64,000 nucleotides of DNA, from assembly GCA_045627885.1 (NCBI GenBank), contig JAZQOM010000066.1, positions 8,716 through 72,715 of the forward strand. The letters are read 5' to 3'. The position numbers and the translations under genes were made by a program. Below are positions 18,130 to 26,489 of this stretch, piece after piece. The stretch comes from CALCTE01 sp045627885 (GTDB taxonomy: Bacteria > Bacillota > Clostridia > Oscillospirales > CAG-272). The notes under the pieces were generated by a model. It was not told where the DNA came from. It worked only from the letters and a program-made list of their open reading frames with translations, and did no database searches. Within the stretch, counting starts at the first letter, position 1; the number at the start of each line of letters is the position of its first letter.

Positions 18130-19044
18130 TTACGCCTCGCCGTTTTTATCCGCAAGGTACGCCTTTATCTGAGGCTTTATCCAATATGTAAATTCCGTGT
18201 GCGGCATTCTCTTTTCGTGCGGCAAAAGCTTTTCGTATGCCGCCGCTCCGTCTACCGCGCCCTCCCAGATATCCGCAAAGCAAAAATCATAGCTGCCGTC
18301 TTCCACGGCTTTCATAAATTCAAAAGCGTCGGCGCGGACAACATTTATCTTTTCCTTTTTCTCAAAAAGCGGAAGCAGAGTTTCTTCAAAAACATCCGCA
18401 ATCTCATTCGATATTTCCACAACTGTTATGCTTTCAACCTTCTCCGACAACGATATCGCATAAGGATAATATCCGAGCCCGAGACCGAGCACAAGCACTT
18501 TTCCGAAAGCTTTTTGTATCTGCTCTCGCATAGAATTTATCTCCGAGGGGCAAACGCTCACCCACGGAATTCTATTTTCGTAAAGCGCGGGAAAGCTAAC
18601 CTTTTTTGTAAAAAATCCGAGCTTCGGAGTGACGAGTCTTCCGTCAAAATCGGGCATATCGTATTGGAATATCTCGCCTTTCTCGTACGATGCGTGAGTA
18701 AGCAGAATATCGCCTTTCTTTTTATCCTCAAACGCAAGGCGCATATACGGATTGCTTTCGAACTCGCTTGCGTCGAGCTTTTTTGCGTTACGGAACAGCT
18801 CGAGAATATAGTCGCCCTCCGCGATATCGCCGAGCGAAAGCTCCGTGCAAAATCTTCTTATCACATAGAAAAGCTCGAAGTCATCGCCCATAAGTCCCAT
18901 ATCGCGCATTTCTTTTATGTCTTCGTCGGAGAATTCCGCTCTTGCGTCACTCAGCTCTTGCTCCGAATAGCTTATGCACGGAAAATCCTCGGCTATAATT
19001 TTGCCGAGCGCCGCGCTTATCTGCATAGATTCTTCTTTTGTCAT
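18130..19044 (-). CDS. SAM-dependent methyltransferase-fold protein, spermidine-synthase-like
   Basis: The 304-residue protein has a helical N-terminal region of about 110 residues and a C-terminal Rossmann-type methyltransferase fold. Motif I is VLVLGLGLGYYPYAISL (about residue 185), the acidic strand end is VVEIS, and a third motif is YDFCFADIWEG. This pattern is shared by methyltransferases and spermidine/spermine synthases; I cannot pick the substrate. AAGAGGAAG precedes the ATG. It is divergent from the MFS gene across a 115-bp spacer and convergent with folT. Probably cytoplasmic. Confidence 0.78.
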   Translation of the reverse strand: MTKEESMQISAALGKIIAEDFPCISYSEQELSDARAEFSDEDIKEMRDMGLMGDDFELFYVIRRFCTELSLGDIAEGDYILELFRNAKKLDASEFESNPYMRLAFEDKKKGDILLTHASYEKGEIFQYDMPDFDGRLVTPKLGFFTKKVSFPALYENRIPWVSVCPSEINSMREQIQKAFGKVLVLGLGLGYYPYAISLSEKVESITVVEISNEIADVFEETLLPLFEKKEKINVVRADAFEFMKAVEDGSYDFCFADIWEGAVDGAAAYEKLLPHEKRMPHTEFTYWIKPQIKAYLADKNGEA

Positions 19045-19103
19045 AATGCCACTTCCTCTTAAAAGAGCATATCATAAATTGCGGAAGAATTCAACCGCAA
19101 GCG

Positions 19104-19132
19104 TTGACTTTGACGGCTCGTTGTGCTAAAAT
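19104..19132 (+). promoter_or_regulatory. Promoter for the MFS transporter gene
   Basis: TTGACT (19104-19109), 17-bp spacer, TAAAAT (19127-19132), 27 bp before the ATG. Confidence 0.65.
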
Positions 19133-19159
19133 TTCTGTCGGAAAGGGGGAGAAGGTCGT

Positions 19160-20371
19160 ATGACAAAGAAAAAAGCCGTGCTTATTTTCATCGTTTGTTA
19201 TGTCGCATATATGACGACATATATAGCAAGGCAGAGTCTTTCAGTCGCCGCCGCTCCCTTAAAAGAACTTCTTATAATGGATTCCGCGCAGATAGGCACG
19301 CTCGGAAGTATATTTTCCGTTGTGTATTCCTGCGGAAGACTCATAAACGGCAGACTCGGGGACAAAATACATCCGTCCGCGATGATAGCGCTCGGACTTT
19401 CTCTTATTGGCGTGAGCAATTTCGGATTTTCTTTCTTTCCGCCGTTTGTATTCTGCGCCGTCCTGTGGGCAGTGAACGCATACGGTCAGTCGATGCTCTG
19501 GGGCAGTATGCTTGTTGTCATGTCGCATACCTTCAAAAAAGAAAAGCTTTCCAAGGTGATGGCGCTCTACGGCACGGTAGTATCATTCGGTACGGTCGCG
19601 GGAGTATTCGTCGCCACCGGAGCGATAAACATATCGGGCGTAAACGCGGCATTTCTTACTCCGTGCGTTATTGCGCTCGTCATCGCCGTCGCGGTGCTCG
19701 TTACAATAAAGGGCGTTGAGGTCGAAAAAACGGACGGAATAAAAGCGCCGTCGATTCCGATAAAAAAGCTTTTGACGGACGCAAGGCTTTATACCGCTCT
19801 CGCGCCGTCGTTTATTCACGGAATCATTAAGGAAAATGTAAATCTCTGGATGTCAGTCTATTTCGTCGACCGCTTTGCGATAGACCTCGGAAAATCCGCG
19901 CTTTTTGTTTTGTTCATTCCCGCGTTTGCACTTGTGGGCAGGTTCATATATCCGCTTTTATACAGGTTGTTCGGAAACGACGAAAGAAGGGTAAATATCT
20001 TTGCCTTCGTCTGTATCGCGGTATTTGCCGTTCCCGTCACAGCAATCCGCACCGCGGAGAATTCGTCGCTGTGGCTTCCCGCTCTCGCGGCGATTTCGCT
20101 CGGGCTTATTTCCGCGGCGATAAATGTGATAAATCACTCAATGCTTACGATGCTGCCGCTTAAATTCGCGGCGGAAAACGCTTCGTCATCCGCAAGCGGA
20201 ATAATGGACTTCGCCACCTACCTCGGAGCAAGTGTCGGCTCGCTTGCATACGGATATATGCTCAAATTCCTTGATTATTCATATATGTTTGCATCGTGGA
20301 TTCTGATAGCAATTATCGCCGCGACGCTCACTTTTGCAAAGGTTATAAGGGCGCGCGGAGAAAAACAATGA
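19160..20371 (+). CDS. Major facilitator superfamily transporter, organophosphate:phosphate antiporter-like
   Basis: The 403-residue protein has about twelve hydrophobic segments. The N-terminal half contains YMTTYIARQSLSVAAAPL and RLINGRLGDKIHPS, the latter resembling the loop 2-3 signature of the GlpT/UhpT/UhpC branch, and NAYGQSMLWGSM matches the same branch. Cargo could be a sugar phosphate or glycerol 3-phosphate, but specificity is not readable. GGGGGAG lies before the ATG. It is monocistronic between a methyltransferase-like gene on the other strand and the tRNA cluster. Confidence 0.85.
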   Translation: MTKKKAVLIFIVCYVAYMTTYIARQSLSVAAAPLKELLIMDSAQIGTLGSIFSVVYSCGRLINGRLGDKIHPSAMIALGLSLIGVSNFGFSFFPPFVFCAVLWAVNAYGQSMLWGSMLVVMSHTFKKEKLSKVMALYGTVVSFGTVAGVFVATGAINISGVNAAFLTPCVIALVIAVAVLVTIKGVEVEKTDGIKAPSIPIKKLLTDARLYTALAPSFIHGIIKENVNLWMSVYFVDRFAIDLGKSALFVLFIPAFALVGRFIYPLLYRLFGNDERRVNIFAFVCIAVFAVPVTAIRTAENSSLWLPALAAISLGLISAAINVINHSMLTMLPLKFAAENASSSASGIMDFATYLGASVGSLAYGYMLKFLDYSYMFASWILIAIIAATLTFAKVIRARGEKQ

Positions 20372-20399
20372 CACGCGGAATAAAAAATTGAAAAAAGTA

Positions 20400-20429
20400 T
20401 TGACAAGCATACCTTTTGTATGATATACT
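20400..20429 (+). promoter_or_regulatory. Promoter for the tRNA cluster
   Basis: TTGACA (20400-20405), 18-bp spacer, TATACT (20424-20429), about 35 bp before tRNA-Met. Confidence 0.75.
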
Positions 20430-20464
20430 CTTTAAGCGTCGTCGGGGAAAGTTATTCGGAATAC

Positions 20465-20541
20465 GGCGGAATAGCTCAGTTGGCTAGAGCAATCGGTTCA
20501 TACCCGATCGGTCGGCGGTTCAAGTCCACCTTCCGCTACCA
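20465..20541 (+). tRNA. tRNA-Met (anticodon CAT)
   Basis: A 77-nt cloverleaf with encoded CCA. Acceptor GGCGGAA pairs with TTCCGCT, the anticodon loop TTCATAC carries CAT at 20499-20501. It lacks the initiator features (G-C triplets in the anticodon stem, unpaired 1-72), so it is elongator Met; a lysidine-modified Ile2 tRNA cannot be fully excluded. The T-stem has one C-A mismatch (GGCGG against CCACC). Confidence 0.92.
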
Positions 20542-20568
20542 TTTTCCCTAAAGCGCAAAATTGAATAT

Positions 20569-20643
20569 GGCCCGTTGGTCAAGCGGCTAAGACATCGCCC
20601 TTTCACGGCGAAGACATGAGTTCGATTCTCGTACGGGTCACCA
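20569..20643 (+). tRNA. tRNA-Glu (anticodon TTC)
   Basis: 75-nt cloverleaf with encoded CCA; acceptor GGCCCGT/ACGGGTC, anticodon TTC at 20602-20604 in the loop CTTTCAC, T-loop TTCGATT. Confidence 0.95.
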
Positions 20644-20649
20644 AATTTC

Positions 20650-20724
20650 GGCCTGTTGGTCAAGCGGCTAAGACGACGCCCTCTCACGGCGTAAACGGGG
20701 GTTCGATTCCCCCACGGGTCACCA
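20650..20724 (+). tRNA. tRNA-Glu (anticodon CTC)
   Basis: 75-nt cloverleaf with CCA, 6 bp after the previous tRNA and closely similar to it, suggesting tandem duplication. The anticodon loop CTCTCAC gives CTC at 20683-20685. Confidence 0.95.
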
Positions 20725-20756
20725 AAAATCCCGTTCACGATAGTGGACGGGATTTT
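20725..20756 (+). terminator. Terminator of the tRNA cluster
   Basis: 14-bp stem (20725-20738 with 20743-20756, one G-T pair), loop GATA, ending in TTTTTT immediately after the last tRNA. Confidence 0.9.
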
Positions 20757-20758
20757 TT

Positions 20759-21110
20759 CTTCTTACTTCTTACCTTTTTCCTCTTACCTATCAGTTAAAT
20801 GCGCCGGGATTTTTGGAAGGTAATAAATAAGAAGTAATAGGTAAGAAGTTCGGTGTCGGCTTCGCCGACGAATTATTAAGAATACGAGAGCTCAGCACTT
20901 CCGTTGCTTTATGTTTGCGAAGCAAGCGCTTCATTTCCCTTGCGGGATTTGTGAAATGCGCTGCGGCGCGTGGCGGATTTATTTCATTTTATATTCGAGC
21001 AAAGCGAGAATATCTCACTTGTTTTGGAAAATTTTTGAAAAGTTCTTGAAGATACGGTATTTTTGTGGTAGTTCGTCGCATATACGGCTTTGCGCCGATG
21101 CTTTCCGCGC
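20759..21110. repeat. Non-coding palindrome-rich element (MITE-like)
   Basis: About 350 bp without a credible gene. It begins with CTTCTTACTTCTTACC/CCTCTTACCTAT, whose imperfect reverse complement recurs as AGAAGTAATAGGTAAGAAG near 20830-20848. Then come several short hairpins in a row: GTCGGC-TTC-GCCGAC (20855-20869), GAAGC-AA-GCGCTTC near 20920, ATTTC/GAAAT around 20935-20958, and ATATTC/GAATAT around 20991-21013. Serial small palindromes like this are common in intergenic DNA of gut Clostridia. No transposase is present. Confidence 0.5.
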
Positions 21111-21112
21111 CG

Positions 21113-21141
21113 TTGATTTTTCTTTGAAAATACCGTATAAT
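21113..21141 (+). promoter_or_regulatory. Promoter for the GDPD gene
   Basis: TTGATT (21113-21118), 17-bp spacer, TATAAT (21136-21141), 32 bp before the start codon. Confidence 0.8.
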
Positions 21142-21173
21142 ATATCAGACGATATTTTTACGGGAGAACGACA

Positions 21174-21986
21174 ATGCCTGCACTTTATACAGTTTTTGCT
21201 CTGCTTTTGATGATTTTGCTGTATCTTTTCGCAATTCATCCGCACGCGGGGCGGCGCGACCGCATGAAAAACTACAAATATATCGCTCACAGAGGACTTT
21301 TCGACAACGCTTCCGCGCCGGAGAATTCCATACCCGCGTTCAAAAAAGCCGTAGAATCCGGATTTGGGATAGAGCTTGATGTTCAGCTCACCGCAGACAA
21401 CAGACTTGTCGTTTTTCACGACGATACTCTTGAGCGCGTATGCGGCTCGAAAGCGGCTTTGCGCGATATGCCGTATGACGAGCTTTCAACGCTGAAGCTT
21501 TTCGGCTCGGACGAAAGCATTCCGCTTTTTGAAGATGTACTCAAATCGGTCGACGGAGCGGTTCCGCTCATAATTGAGATAAAATCCGATAAAAACTATC
21601 TTCAGACGGCAAAAAGCACAAACGAAGCACTCAAAAATTATCGCGGAGAATACTGCATAGAGTCGTTTAATCCGCTTGTGCTCCGCTGGTTTAGAAAAAA
21701 CAATAAGAATGTTCTTCGCGGTCAGCTTGCACCTTCACGCGCAAAAAATAAGAGCATAAAAGCACTTTTAGCGAGCTTTGCTCTTTCGGCTCTGATTGTA
21801 AACTTTTTGTCCGCACCCGATTTTATCGCATATAATCACATTCGCAAAAACAGACTTTCGCTGAAGCTTTGCAAAAAGCTGTTCGGCGCGGCGACGGCGG
21901 CGTGGACGATAAGAAGTCAAAAGGAGCTTGACGCGGCAAAGGAAATGTTTGAAATATTCATATTCGACGGCTTTATACCGAAATAA
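21174..21986 (+). CDS. Glycerophosphodiester phosphodiesterase family protein
   Basis: Hydrolyses glycerophosphodiesters to glycerol 3-phosphate and an alcohol. The 270 residues start with one hydrophobic helix (LYTVFALLLMILLYLFAI) that probably anchors it, then the GDPD TIM barrel: YIAHRGLFDNASAPENS contains the catalytic His and Glu-Asn, ELDVQLTADNRLVVFHDD contains the metal-binding Glu/Asp and second His, and IEIKSDK the later acidic ligand. GGGAG precedes the ATG. Its own promoter lies just upstream and a bidirectional terminator separates it from recR. Confidence 0.93.
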   Translation: MPALYTVFALLLMILLYLFAIHPHAGRRDRMKNYKYIAHRGLFDNASAPENSIPAFKKAVESGFGIELDVQLTADNRLVVFHDDTLERVCGSKAALRDMPYDELSTLKLFGSDESIPLFEDVLKSVDGAVPLIIEIKSDKNYLQTAKSTNEALKNYRGEYCIESFNPLVLRWFRKNNKNVLRGQLAPSRAKNKSIKALLASFALSALIVNFLSAPDFIAYNHIRKNRLSLKLCKKLFGAATAAWTIRSQKELDAAKEMFEIFIFDGFIPK

Positions 21987-21990
21987 GCAT

Positions 21991-22028
21991 AAAAAATGCG
22001 GCTTTGCATCAACAAAGCCGCATTTTTT
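21991..22028. terminator. Bidirectional terminator between GDPD gene and recR
   Basis: Perfect 16-bp stem (21991-22006 with 22013-22028) with A6 and T6 ends and a 6-nt loop between convergent genes. Confidence 0.92.
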
Positions 22029-22036
22029 AACATTTA

Positions 22037-22633
22037 TTATATTTCTTTTCGTCCCTCGAGGGCGCGATACAGAGTGACCTCATCGGCGTATTCGAGCTCC
22101 GCTCCGACGGGAACGCCGTAGGCAAGGCGCGAAACCTTGACATCAAACGGCTTTATGAGCTTCGATATATACATCGCGGTCGCTTCGCCCTCTACCGTCG
22201 GGTCTGTGGCGATTATTATTTCCGCGATATCGCCGGATGCCGCTCTTGCAACAAGCTCCTTTATCTTGAGCTGTTCTGCACCTATGCCGTCCATCGGGGA
22301 GATAACTCCGTGCAGAACATGGTAAAGTCCGTGATATTCCTTTACCTTTTCGATAGCCATAACGGCACGCTCATCCTCTACGACGCAGACAACGCTCCTG
22401 TCGCGCGACGCGTCGGCGCAAATCGGGCACAGTCCGTCCTCAGAGATGTTCTGGCAGACGGGGCAGTAGTGAATGTTCTTCTTGGCGCTCACCATGGCGT
22501 CGGAGAATTCTTTTACATCGTCTTCGCTCATCGAGAGAATGTGAAACGCAAGCCTTACCGCCGTCTTATAGCCTATCCCGGGAAATTTGGCAAAGGATTT
22601 TATAAGCCTGTCGAGTGTCGGAATATATGCCAT
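22037..22633 (-). CDS. recR: Recombination mediator protein RecR
   Basis: RecR works with RecO/RecF to load RecA at gaps. The 198 residues include the helix-hairpin-helix start (LIKSFAKFPGIGYKTAVRLA), a four-Cys zinc finger (CPVCQNISEDGLCPIC), the Toprim domain (VVEDERAVMAIE, IIATDPTVEGEATAMYIS) and the C-terminal Walker-B-like region (VSRLAYGVPVGAELEYAD). Its ATG overlaps the stop of ybaB (TGATG), so translation is coupled. It is the last gene of the dnaX-ybaB-recR unit, a widely conserved order. Confidence 0.97.
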   Translation of the reverse strand: MAYIPTLDRLIKSFAKFPGIGYKTAVRLAFHILSMSEDDVKEFSDAMVSAKKNIHYCPVCQNISEDGLCPICADASRDRSVVCVVEDERAVMAIEKVKEYHGLYHVLHGVISPMDGIGAEQLKIKELVARAASGDIAEIIIATDPTVEGEATAMYISKLIKPFDVKVSRLAYGVPVGAELEYADEVTLYRALEGRKEI

Positions 22634-22980
22634 CAGAAAAGCCCGGGAACATTGAGAGAGCCCGTGATGCTCTCCATAGCCTTGGAGTTTTCTCCCTCAA
22701 CTCTCTTTATCGCTTCGTTTACCGCCGCGGTAACAAGGTCTTGCAAAGTCTCCGCATCGTCGGGGTCGATAACCTCGGGAGAAATGGTAAGCTCCGATAT
22801 TTCCTTTTTGCCGTTGATTTTCAGCGTTACGGCGCCGCCGCCTGCGGAAATGTTGTATACAGCCTCGTCAAGCTCTGCCTGACGCTCCTGCATCTGTTCC
22901 TGCATCTTCTGCGCCTGCTTGAGCATAGCCTGCATATTCTGCGGCCCGCCGCCGTATCCCTGCGGAAGTCTTGATTTCAT
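22633..22980 (-). CDS. YbaB/EbfC family nucleoid-associated protein
   Basis: Small DNA-binding dimer of 115 residues; family members bind DNA with tweezer-like helices and are almost always found between dnaX and recR. The N-terminal coiled helix (MQAMLKQAQKMQEQMQERQA) and the later sheet (GAVTLKINGKKEISELTISP, then EVIDPDDAETLQDLV) are diagnostic. It starts 16 bp after dnaX and overlaps recR by one base. Role in recombination or nucleoid structure follows from family knowledge. Confidence 0.96.
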   Translation of the reverse strand: MKSRLPQGYGGGPQNMQAMLKQAQKMQEQMQERQAELDEAVYNISAGGGAVTLKINGKKEISELTISPEVIDPDDAETLQDLVTAAVNEAIKRVEGENSKAMESITGSLNVPGLF

Positions 22981-22996
22981 AATTTATATCCTCCTG

Positions 22997-24535
22997 TCAG
23001 TCCAAAAGCCCGCTTTGGCTTTTTTCTGTTTTTTTGACCGTTACTATTACATCCACGGCTCTGCCGAGAACCTCGGAAGCCGCCTTTTTGAGTATCGCAA
23101 GCCTTGTCTGCTTGTTAAGCATCGCGGCGCTCATACTGTCTTCGAGAACTATCTCGAGAATATCGCCCTTTATAAAGCCTCTGCCCAAGGACACGAAAGA
23201 ACGCGCAACCTTGTCCTCTCTCGAAACGGCATCAATGAATTCGCCCCAATCGTCGAAGGCTTTGGAAACAGTGCTCTCCGCCTCGGCGCTTTCTTTTTTG
23301 CTTTCTTCGCGCGGCTCGGCGGCGGGAGCTTCTTTCTTCTGCACTACAGGTGCAGGTTTATTCTCGCTTATGGCTTTTATTTCGGATTTTATGGGCAGAG
23401 CCCCTCTTTCGAGAGCCTCAACTCTCGCAAACAGAGCTTCGATATCCGCCGTTTTTTCTATGTTGCAAAGGCGAATCACCGCCATTTCGAGAGTTGTCCT
23501 CTCGTTGACATTCGCCTGCGGGAGAGTGTACATACATTTTTCGAGTACGCCCATTGAGTAGAGCAGTCTTGATTTTGTAAATCTTGCCGCGGTTGCCTTG
23601 CATTTCGCTATTTCCTCGGGAAGCTCGATTATCAGTTTTTCGGGAGCTGCCGCGGTTGTGATTATCAGCATATCACGGAAGAATTCTATCATTTCCGAGC
23701 ATATCGTTGCCGCCTTGCCCGTGGAGAGCATCGAGTTTATTATATCGAGAGCGCCGGAGCTGTCGCCCGAGACAAAGCAAGCGCACAGGTTGTGCATTTT
23801 ATCTCTGTCGGGAACGCCCAAGAGCTTGCAGGCAAGCTCGTAGTCAATCTTGTTTGTGTGCCCCGCACATAGCTCAAACAGGCTGAGTGCGTCACGCATC
23901 GCCCCTTCGGCAAGCCTTGCAATCAGCGCCGCCGCGTCGGGCTCTATCTGCATATTTTCTTCTTTTGCTATATATTCGAGACGCTTCACTATATTCTGCG
24001 CGTCGATTCTGCCGAAGTCAAAGCGCTGGCAGCGCGAGAGTATCGTTGCGGGAATCTTATGCGTTTCCGTCGTGCACAGAATGAACAGAACATGCTCGGG
24101 CGGCTCCTCGAGAGTTTTCAAAAGCGCATTGAACGCTCCGCCGGAGAGCATGTGAACCTCGTCGATGATATATACCTTGCGCTTTCCCTGCGACGGCAAG
24201 AACGAAACCTCTTCGATGACGGAGCGAATGTTGTCAACGCCGTTGTTTGAAGCCGCGTCAATCTCGACTATGTCCAAAAGTGCGCCTCTGTCGGCGGCAA
24301 GGCAGTTTTCGCATTTGCCGCAGGGCTCACCGTCCTCGGGATGCTCGCAGTTTACCGCCTTTGCAAGAATTTTCGCGCAGGTGGTTTTGCCCGTTCCGCG
24401 CAGTCCGCAGAACAGATAGGCGTGTGAAACGGTGTTCTGTTTGACTTCGCGCTTCAATATTTCGGTTATCATATCCTGACCGAATACATCCGAGAAGGTT
24501 TTCGGCCTCCATTTTCTGTAAAGTGCCAGATACAC
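22997..24535 (-). CDS. dnaX: DNA polymerase III subunit gamma/tau
   Basis: AAA+ clamp-loader subunit. The 512-residue protein has YLALYRKWRPKTFSDVFGQ at the N-terminus, Walker A GLRGTGKTT, the zinc-binding C-x8-C-x2-C-x2-C (CEHPEDGEPCGKCENC), Walker B VYIIDEVHM and the SRC motif in ILSRCQRFDF, followed by a tau-like C-terminal extension with a variable Ala/Glu/Lys linker. The start is a GTG at 24535 with GGAGGTG 5-6 bp upstream; the long open frame before it runs through the SRP RNA and is not coding. First protein gene after the SRP RNA. Confidence 0.96.
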   Translation of the reverse strand: MYLALYRKWRPKTFSDVFGQDMITEILKREVKQNTVSHAYLFCGLRGTGKTTCAKILAKAVNCEHPEDGEPCGKCENCLAADRGALLDIVEIDAASNNGVDNIRSVIEEVSFLPSQGKRKVYIIDEVHMLSGGAFNALLKTLEEPPEHVLFILCTTETHKIPATILSRCQRFDFGRIDAQNIVKRLEYIAKEENMQIEPDAAALIARLAEGAMRDALSLFELCAGHTNKIDYELACKLLGVPDRDKMHNLCACFVSGDSSGALDIINSMLSTGKAATICSEMIEFFRDMLIITTAAAPEKLIIELPEEIAKCKATAARFTKSRLLYSMGVLEKCMYTLPQANVNERTTLEMAVIRLCNIEKTADIEALFARVEALERGALPIKSEIKAISENKPAPVVQKKEAPAAEPREESKKESAEAESTVSKAFDDWGEFIDAVSREDKVARSFVSLGRGFIKGDILEIVLEDSMSAAMLNKQTRLAILKKAASEVLGRAVDVIVTVKKTEKSQSGLLD

Positions 24536-24570
24536 GGTATCACCTCCGCTTGATATTTTATAAAAATAAA

Positions 24571-24877
24571 GACGGCATATATGCCCGCACCGTGCACCGT
24601 TCTTTGCACAGCTTCCTACACGCGGTAATATACTCCCTGCTCCCGATAAGCTGCCCCGCGGCACATCAGACAAACCGCTTAATGCTGCTTGGTTCCCCAC
24701 CTGACATGGTTCACGGCGTCTGATTGCGCGGGACTTACCGTTCAACACAGTTACATATACACCTGCCGCACAGAAAGTGCGCTCGGTCCGGAATCAGTCC
24801 CTGCTGTAGCGGATTGCAGGTTACAGGGTGCCGCTGCCTCCCCGATTGGCACGGCGCGGACATAAATGCCGTCTTAA
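24571..24877 (-). ncRNA. ffs: Signal recognition particle RNA, large (Alu-containing) type
   Basis: On the minus strand the 5' end (GGCATTTATGTCCGCGCCGTGC, from about 24870, 2 nt longer than a 20-mer but noted here only by its first bases GGCATTTATG) pairs over more than 20 bp with the 3' end near 24574-24600, forming the long closing helix 5. The universal helix 8 core lies at 24683-24706: GTCAGG, a GGAA-type tetraloop closed by GTGG/CC pairs, then AAGCAGC. The position directly upstream of dnaX is common in Firmicutes. Ends are estimated from the pairing. It serves co-translational targeting together with Ffh. Confidence 0.9.
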
Positions 24878-24883
24878 TGTGTT

Positions 24884-25318
24884 TTACGCTTCTATTTTAT
24901 CTATCATGGCAACGCGTCTTTCGTGACGGCCGCCCTGAAATTCCGTTGAAAGGAAAATCTTGATTATCTCTATTGCCACTGCTTTGCCGACTATATTCTG
25001 ACCGAAGCAGACTACATTCGCGTTGTTATGCTCTCTTGCGAGCCTTGCCGAAACGCAGTCCGAAAGCGCCGCCGCGCGGATACCCTTGAGCTTATTTGCG
25101 GCGTATGACATACCGAGTCCCGTTCCGCATACGAGAACGCCCTTTTCGGCTTCGCCCTTCTGTACGGCTCTTGCAACCGCCTCCGCGTATATCGGATAGT
25201 CGCAGCTCTCTTTGGAATAAGTGCCGTAGTCCTTGTACTCTATTCCGTTTTCTTCAAAATATTTGATTACCTCGCCCTTTAAGTCAAAGCCTGCGTGGTC
25301 GCTTCCTATTGCTATCAT
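24884..25318 (-). CDS. rpiB: Ribose-5-phosphate isomerase B
   Basis: Interconverts ribose 5-phosphate and ribulose 5-phosphate in the pentose phosphate pathway. The 144-residue protein has IAIGSDHAGFDLK at the N-terminus, the catalytic Cys in VLVCGTGLGMSYAANK, and CVSARLAREHNNANVVCFG, all RpiB hallmarks; it is not an RpiA. Allose-6-phosphate or galactose-6-phosphate isomerase activity is possible in the family. It sits 7 bp after tsaB and just before the SRP RNA. Confidence 0.95.
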   Translation of the reverse strand: MIAIGSDHAGFDLKGEVIKYFEENGIEYKDYGTYSKESCDYPIYAEAVARAVQKGEAEKGVLVCGTGLGMSYAANKLKGIRAAALSDCVSARLAREHNNANVVCFGQNIVGKAVAIEIIKIFLSTEFQGGRHERRVAMIDKIEA

Positions 25319-25325
25319 AACTACC

Positions 25326-26024
25326 TCACATATCCGCCTGCGGACGCCTTAAATAGATGCACGAAAGCTCATCCGCGGTAACGGTTTTATTTTCTTCAAA
25401 ATATTTTTCCGCCGCTTTCGCAACCGAAAGTGCGCTTTGGAAACGGATATGTTCCGGCGCAAGCTTTGCTGCGATTTCCGATTTATCCGAATCCTTAAAA
25501 TGATTATAGCACAAAATTGCTCCGTCGCCAACAAAAATTACGGATTTTTTTTGAGTTTTTTCGCAAATTTCTGCAATTTTTTCGCAGGCGGCATCCACGC
25601 ATTCCGCGGCGTCGTCGGTAAGACGGACGGGAGCGCCGTTTGCGGAATCAAACAGCGCAAAATATGTCTGCTCTCTGCGCGCGTCCATGCAGGCGCATAT
25701 TATATCGCCCGTATGCGAAACATTATAGGCGAGAGCCTCGAGAGTCGATACGGCGGCAACGGGAATATCCTTGCCGAAGCAAAGCCCCTTTGCGGCGGCA
25801 ACGCCGATGCGTACGCCAGTAAAGCTGCCGGGACCTGCGGATATCGCAAGGCGCTCCACATCGGAGATTTTCTTCCCCGCGCAGGAGAGCACGGCATCCG
25901 CCATATATAAGATGTTTTCGCTGTGTGTAAGCGTATCGTTTACCGAAAACTGCGCAAGCTCCTTGCCGTCGCAAAGGGCGACGGTTGCGGTTTTTGCGGT
26001 GGTATCCATCGAAAGTGTAAGCAT
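25326..26024 (-). CDS. tsaB: tRNA threonylcarbamoyladenosine biosynthesis protein TsaB
   Basis: TsaB is the inactive-ASKHA partner that holds TsaD for t6A37 synthesis in tRNAs. The 232 residues show LTLSMDTTAKTATVALCD, a conserved HSENIL, and ISAGPGSFTGVRIGVAAAKG. It starts 2 bp after the tsaE stop, so the two are co-translated. TsaD and TsaC are not in the window. The family role is well established. Confidence 0.95.
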   Translation of the reverse strand: MLTLSMDTTAKTATVALCDGKELAQFSVNDTLTHSENILYMADAVLSCAGKKISDVERLAISAGPGSFTGVRIGVAAAKGLCFGKDIPVAAVSTLEALAYNVSHTGDIICACMDARREQTYFALFDSANGAPVRLTDDAAECVDAACEKIAEICEKTQKKSVIFVGDGAILCYNHFKDSDKSEIAAKLAPEHIRFQSALSVAKAAEKYFEENKTVTADELSCIYLRRPQADM

Positions 26025-26026
26025 AT

Positions 26027-26455
26027 CTATTCAATATGGGCGACCTTGATAAGCCGCTTTTCCTCTCCGAGCTTTTCTATTGTTACATCGTATCTTTTTT
26101 TCGGCAAGAATTCTTTAACATTCTCGCTCCATTCGGTAAAAACTATGTTTTTGCCGTCGGCGGCATCGTCAAAGCCTACGGAAACAAGGTCGTCTTCTCC
26201 GTGAATACGGTACAAATCAAAGTGGCAAACGGTAAAGGCTTCGCCTTTGTATTCGTTCATTACCGCGTAAGTCGGGGAGCAGACAAAAGCTCCCGGGCAA
26301 AGCACGGAAACCGCACCTCTCGTGAACGCGGTTTTTCCCGCTCCGAGGTCGCCGAAGAACGCGACAATATCGCCGTGCTTCAATTTTTTTGCAAATTCTT
26401 TTGCAAAATTTTCCGTATCGGATTCGCTTTCCGATACAAATTCCGTATATTCCAC
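26027..26455 (-). CDS. tsaE: tRNA threonylcarbamoyladenosine biosynthesis ATPase TsaE
   Basis: P-loop ATPase that drives turnover of the TsaB-TsaD complex. Walker A FFGDLGAGKTAFTRG is near residue 40 and the family motifs SPTYAVMNEY, HFDLYRI and FTEWSENV follow. I chose the GTG at 26455 (142 residues) because the promoter's predicted start point near 26483 leaves only a short leader with AAAGGCGG before it; the open frame continues 61 codons further upstream but would precede the transcript. First gene of the tsaE-tsaB-rpiB unit. Confidence 0.93.
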   Translation of the reverse strand: MEYTEFVSESESDTENFAKEFAKKLKHGDIVAFFGDLGAGKTAFTRGAVSVLCPGAFVCSPTYAVMNEYKGEAFTVCHFDLYRIHGEDDLVSVGFDDAADGKNIVFTEWSENVKEFLPKKRYDVTIEKLGEEKRLIKVAHIE

Positions 26456-26489
26456 GGTTTTGCCGCCTTTCTTTGTAATCACGCAAACG

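Noticed and set aside
20520..20738. 72-residue minus-strand ORF (GDPYENRTHVFAVKGRC-like)
   Set aside because: It is antisense to the two tRNA-Glu genes; this is a well-known spurious protein produced by translating tRNAs.
24536..24748. 71-codon upstream extension of dnaX
   Set aside because: It runs through the 3' part of the SRP RNA, and a GTG with GGAGGTG fits the DnaX N-terminus.
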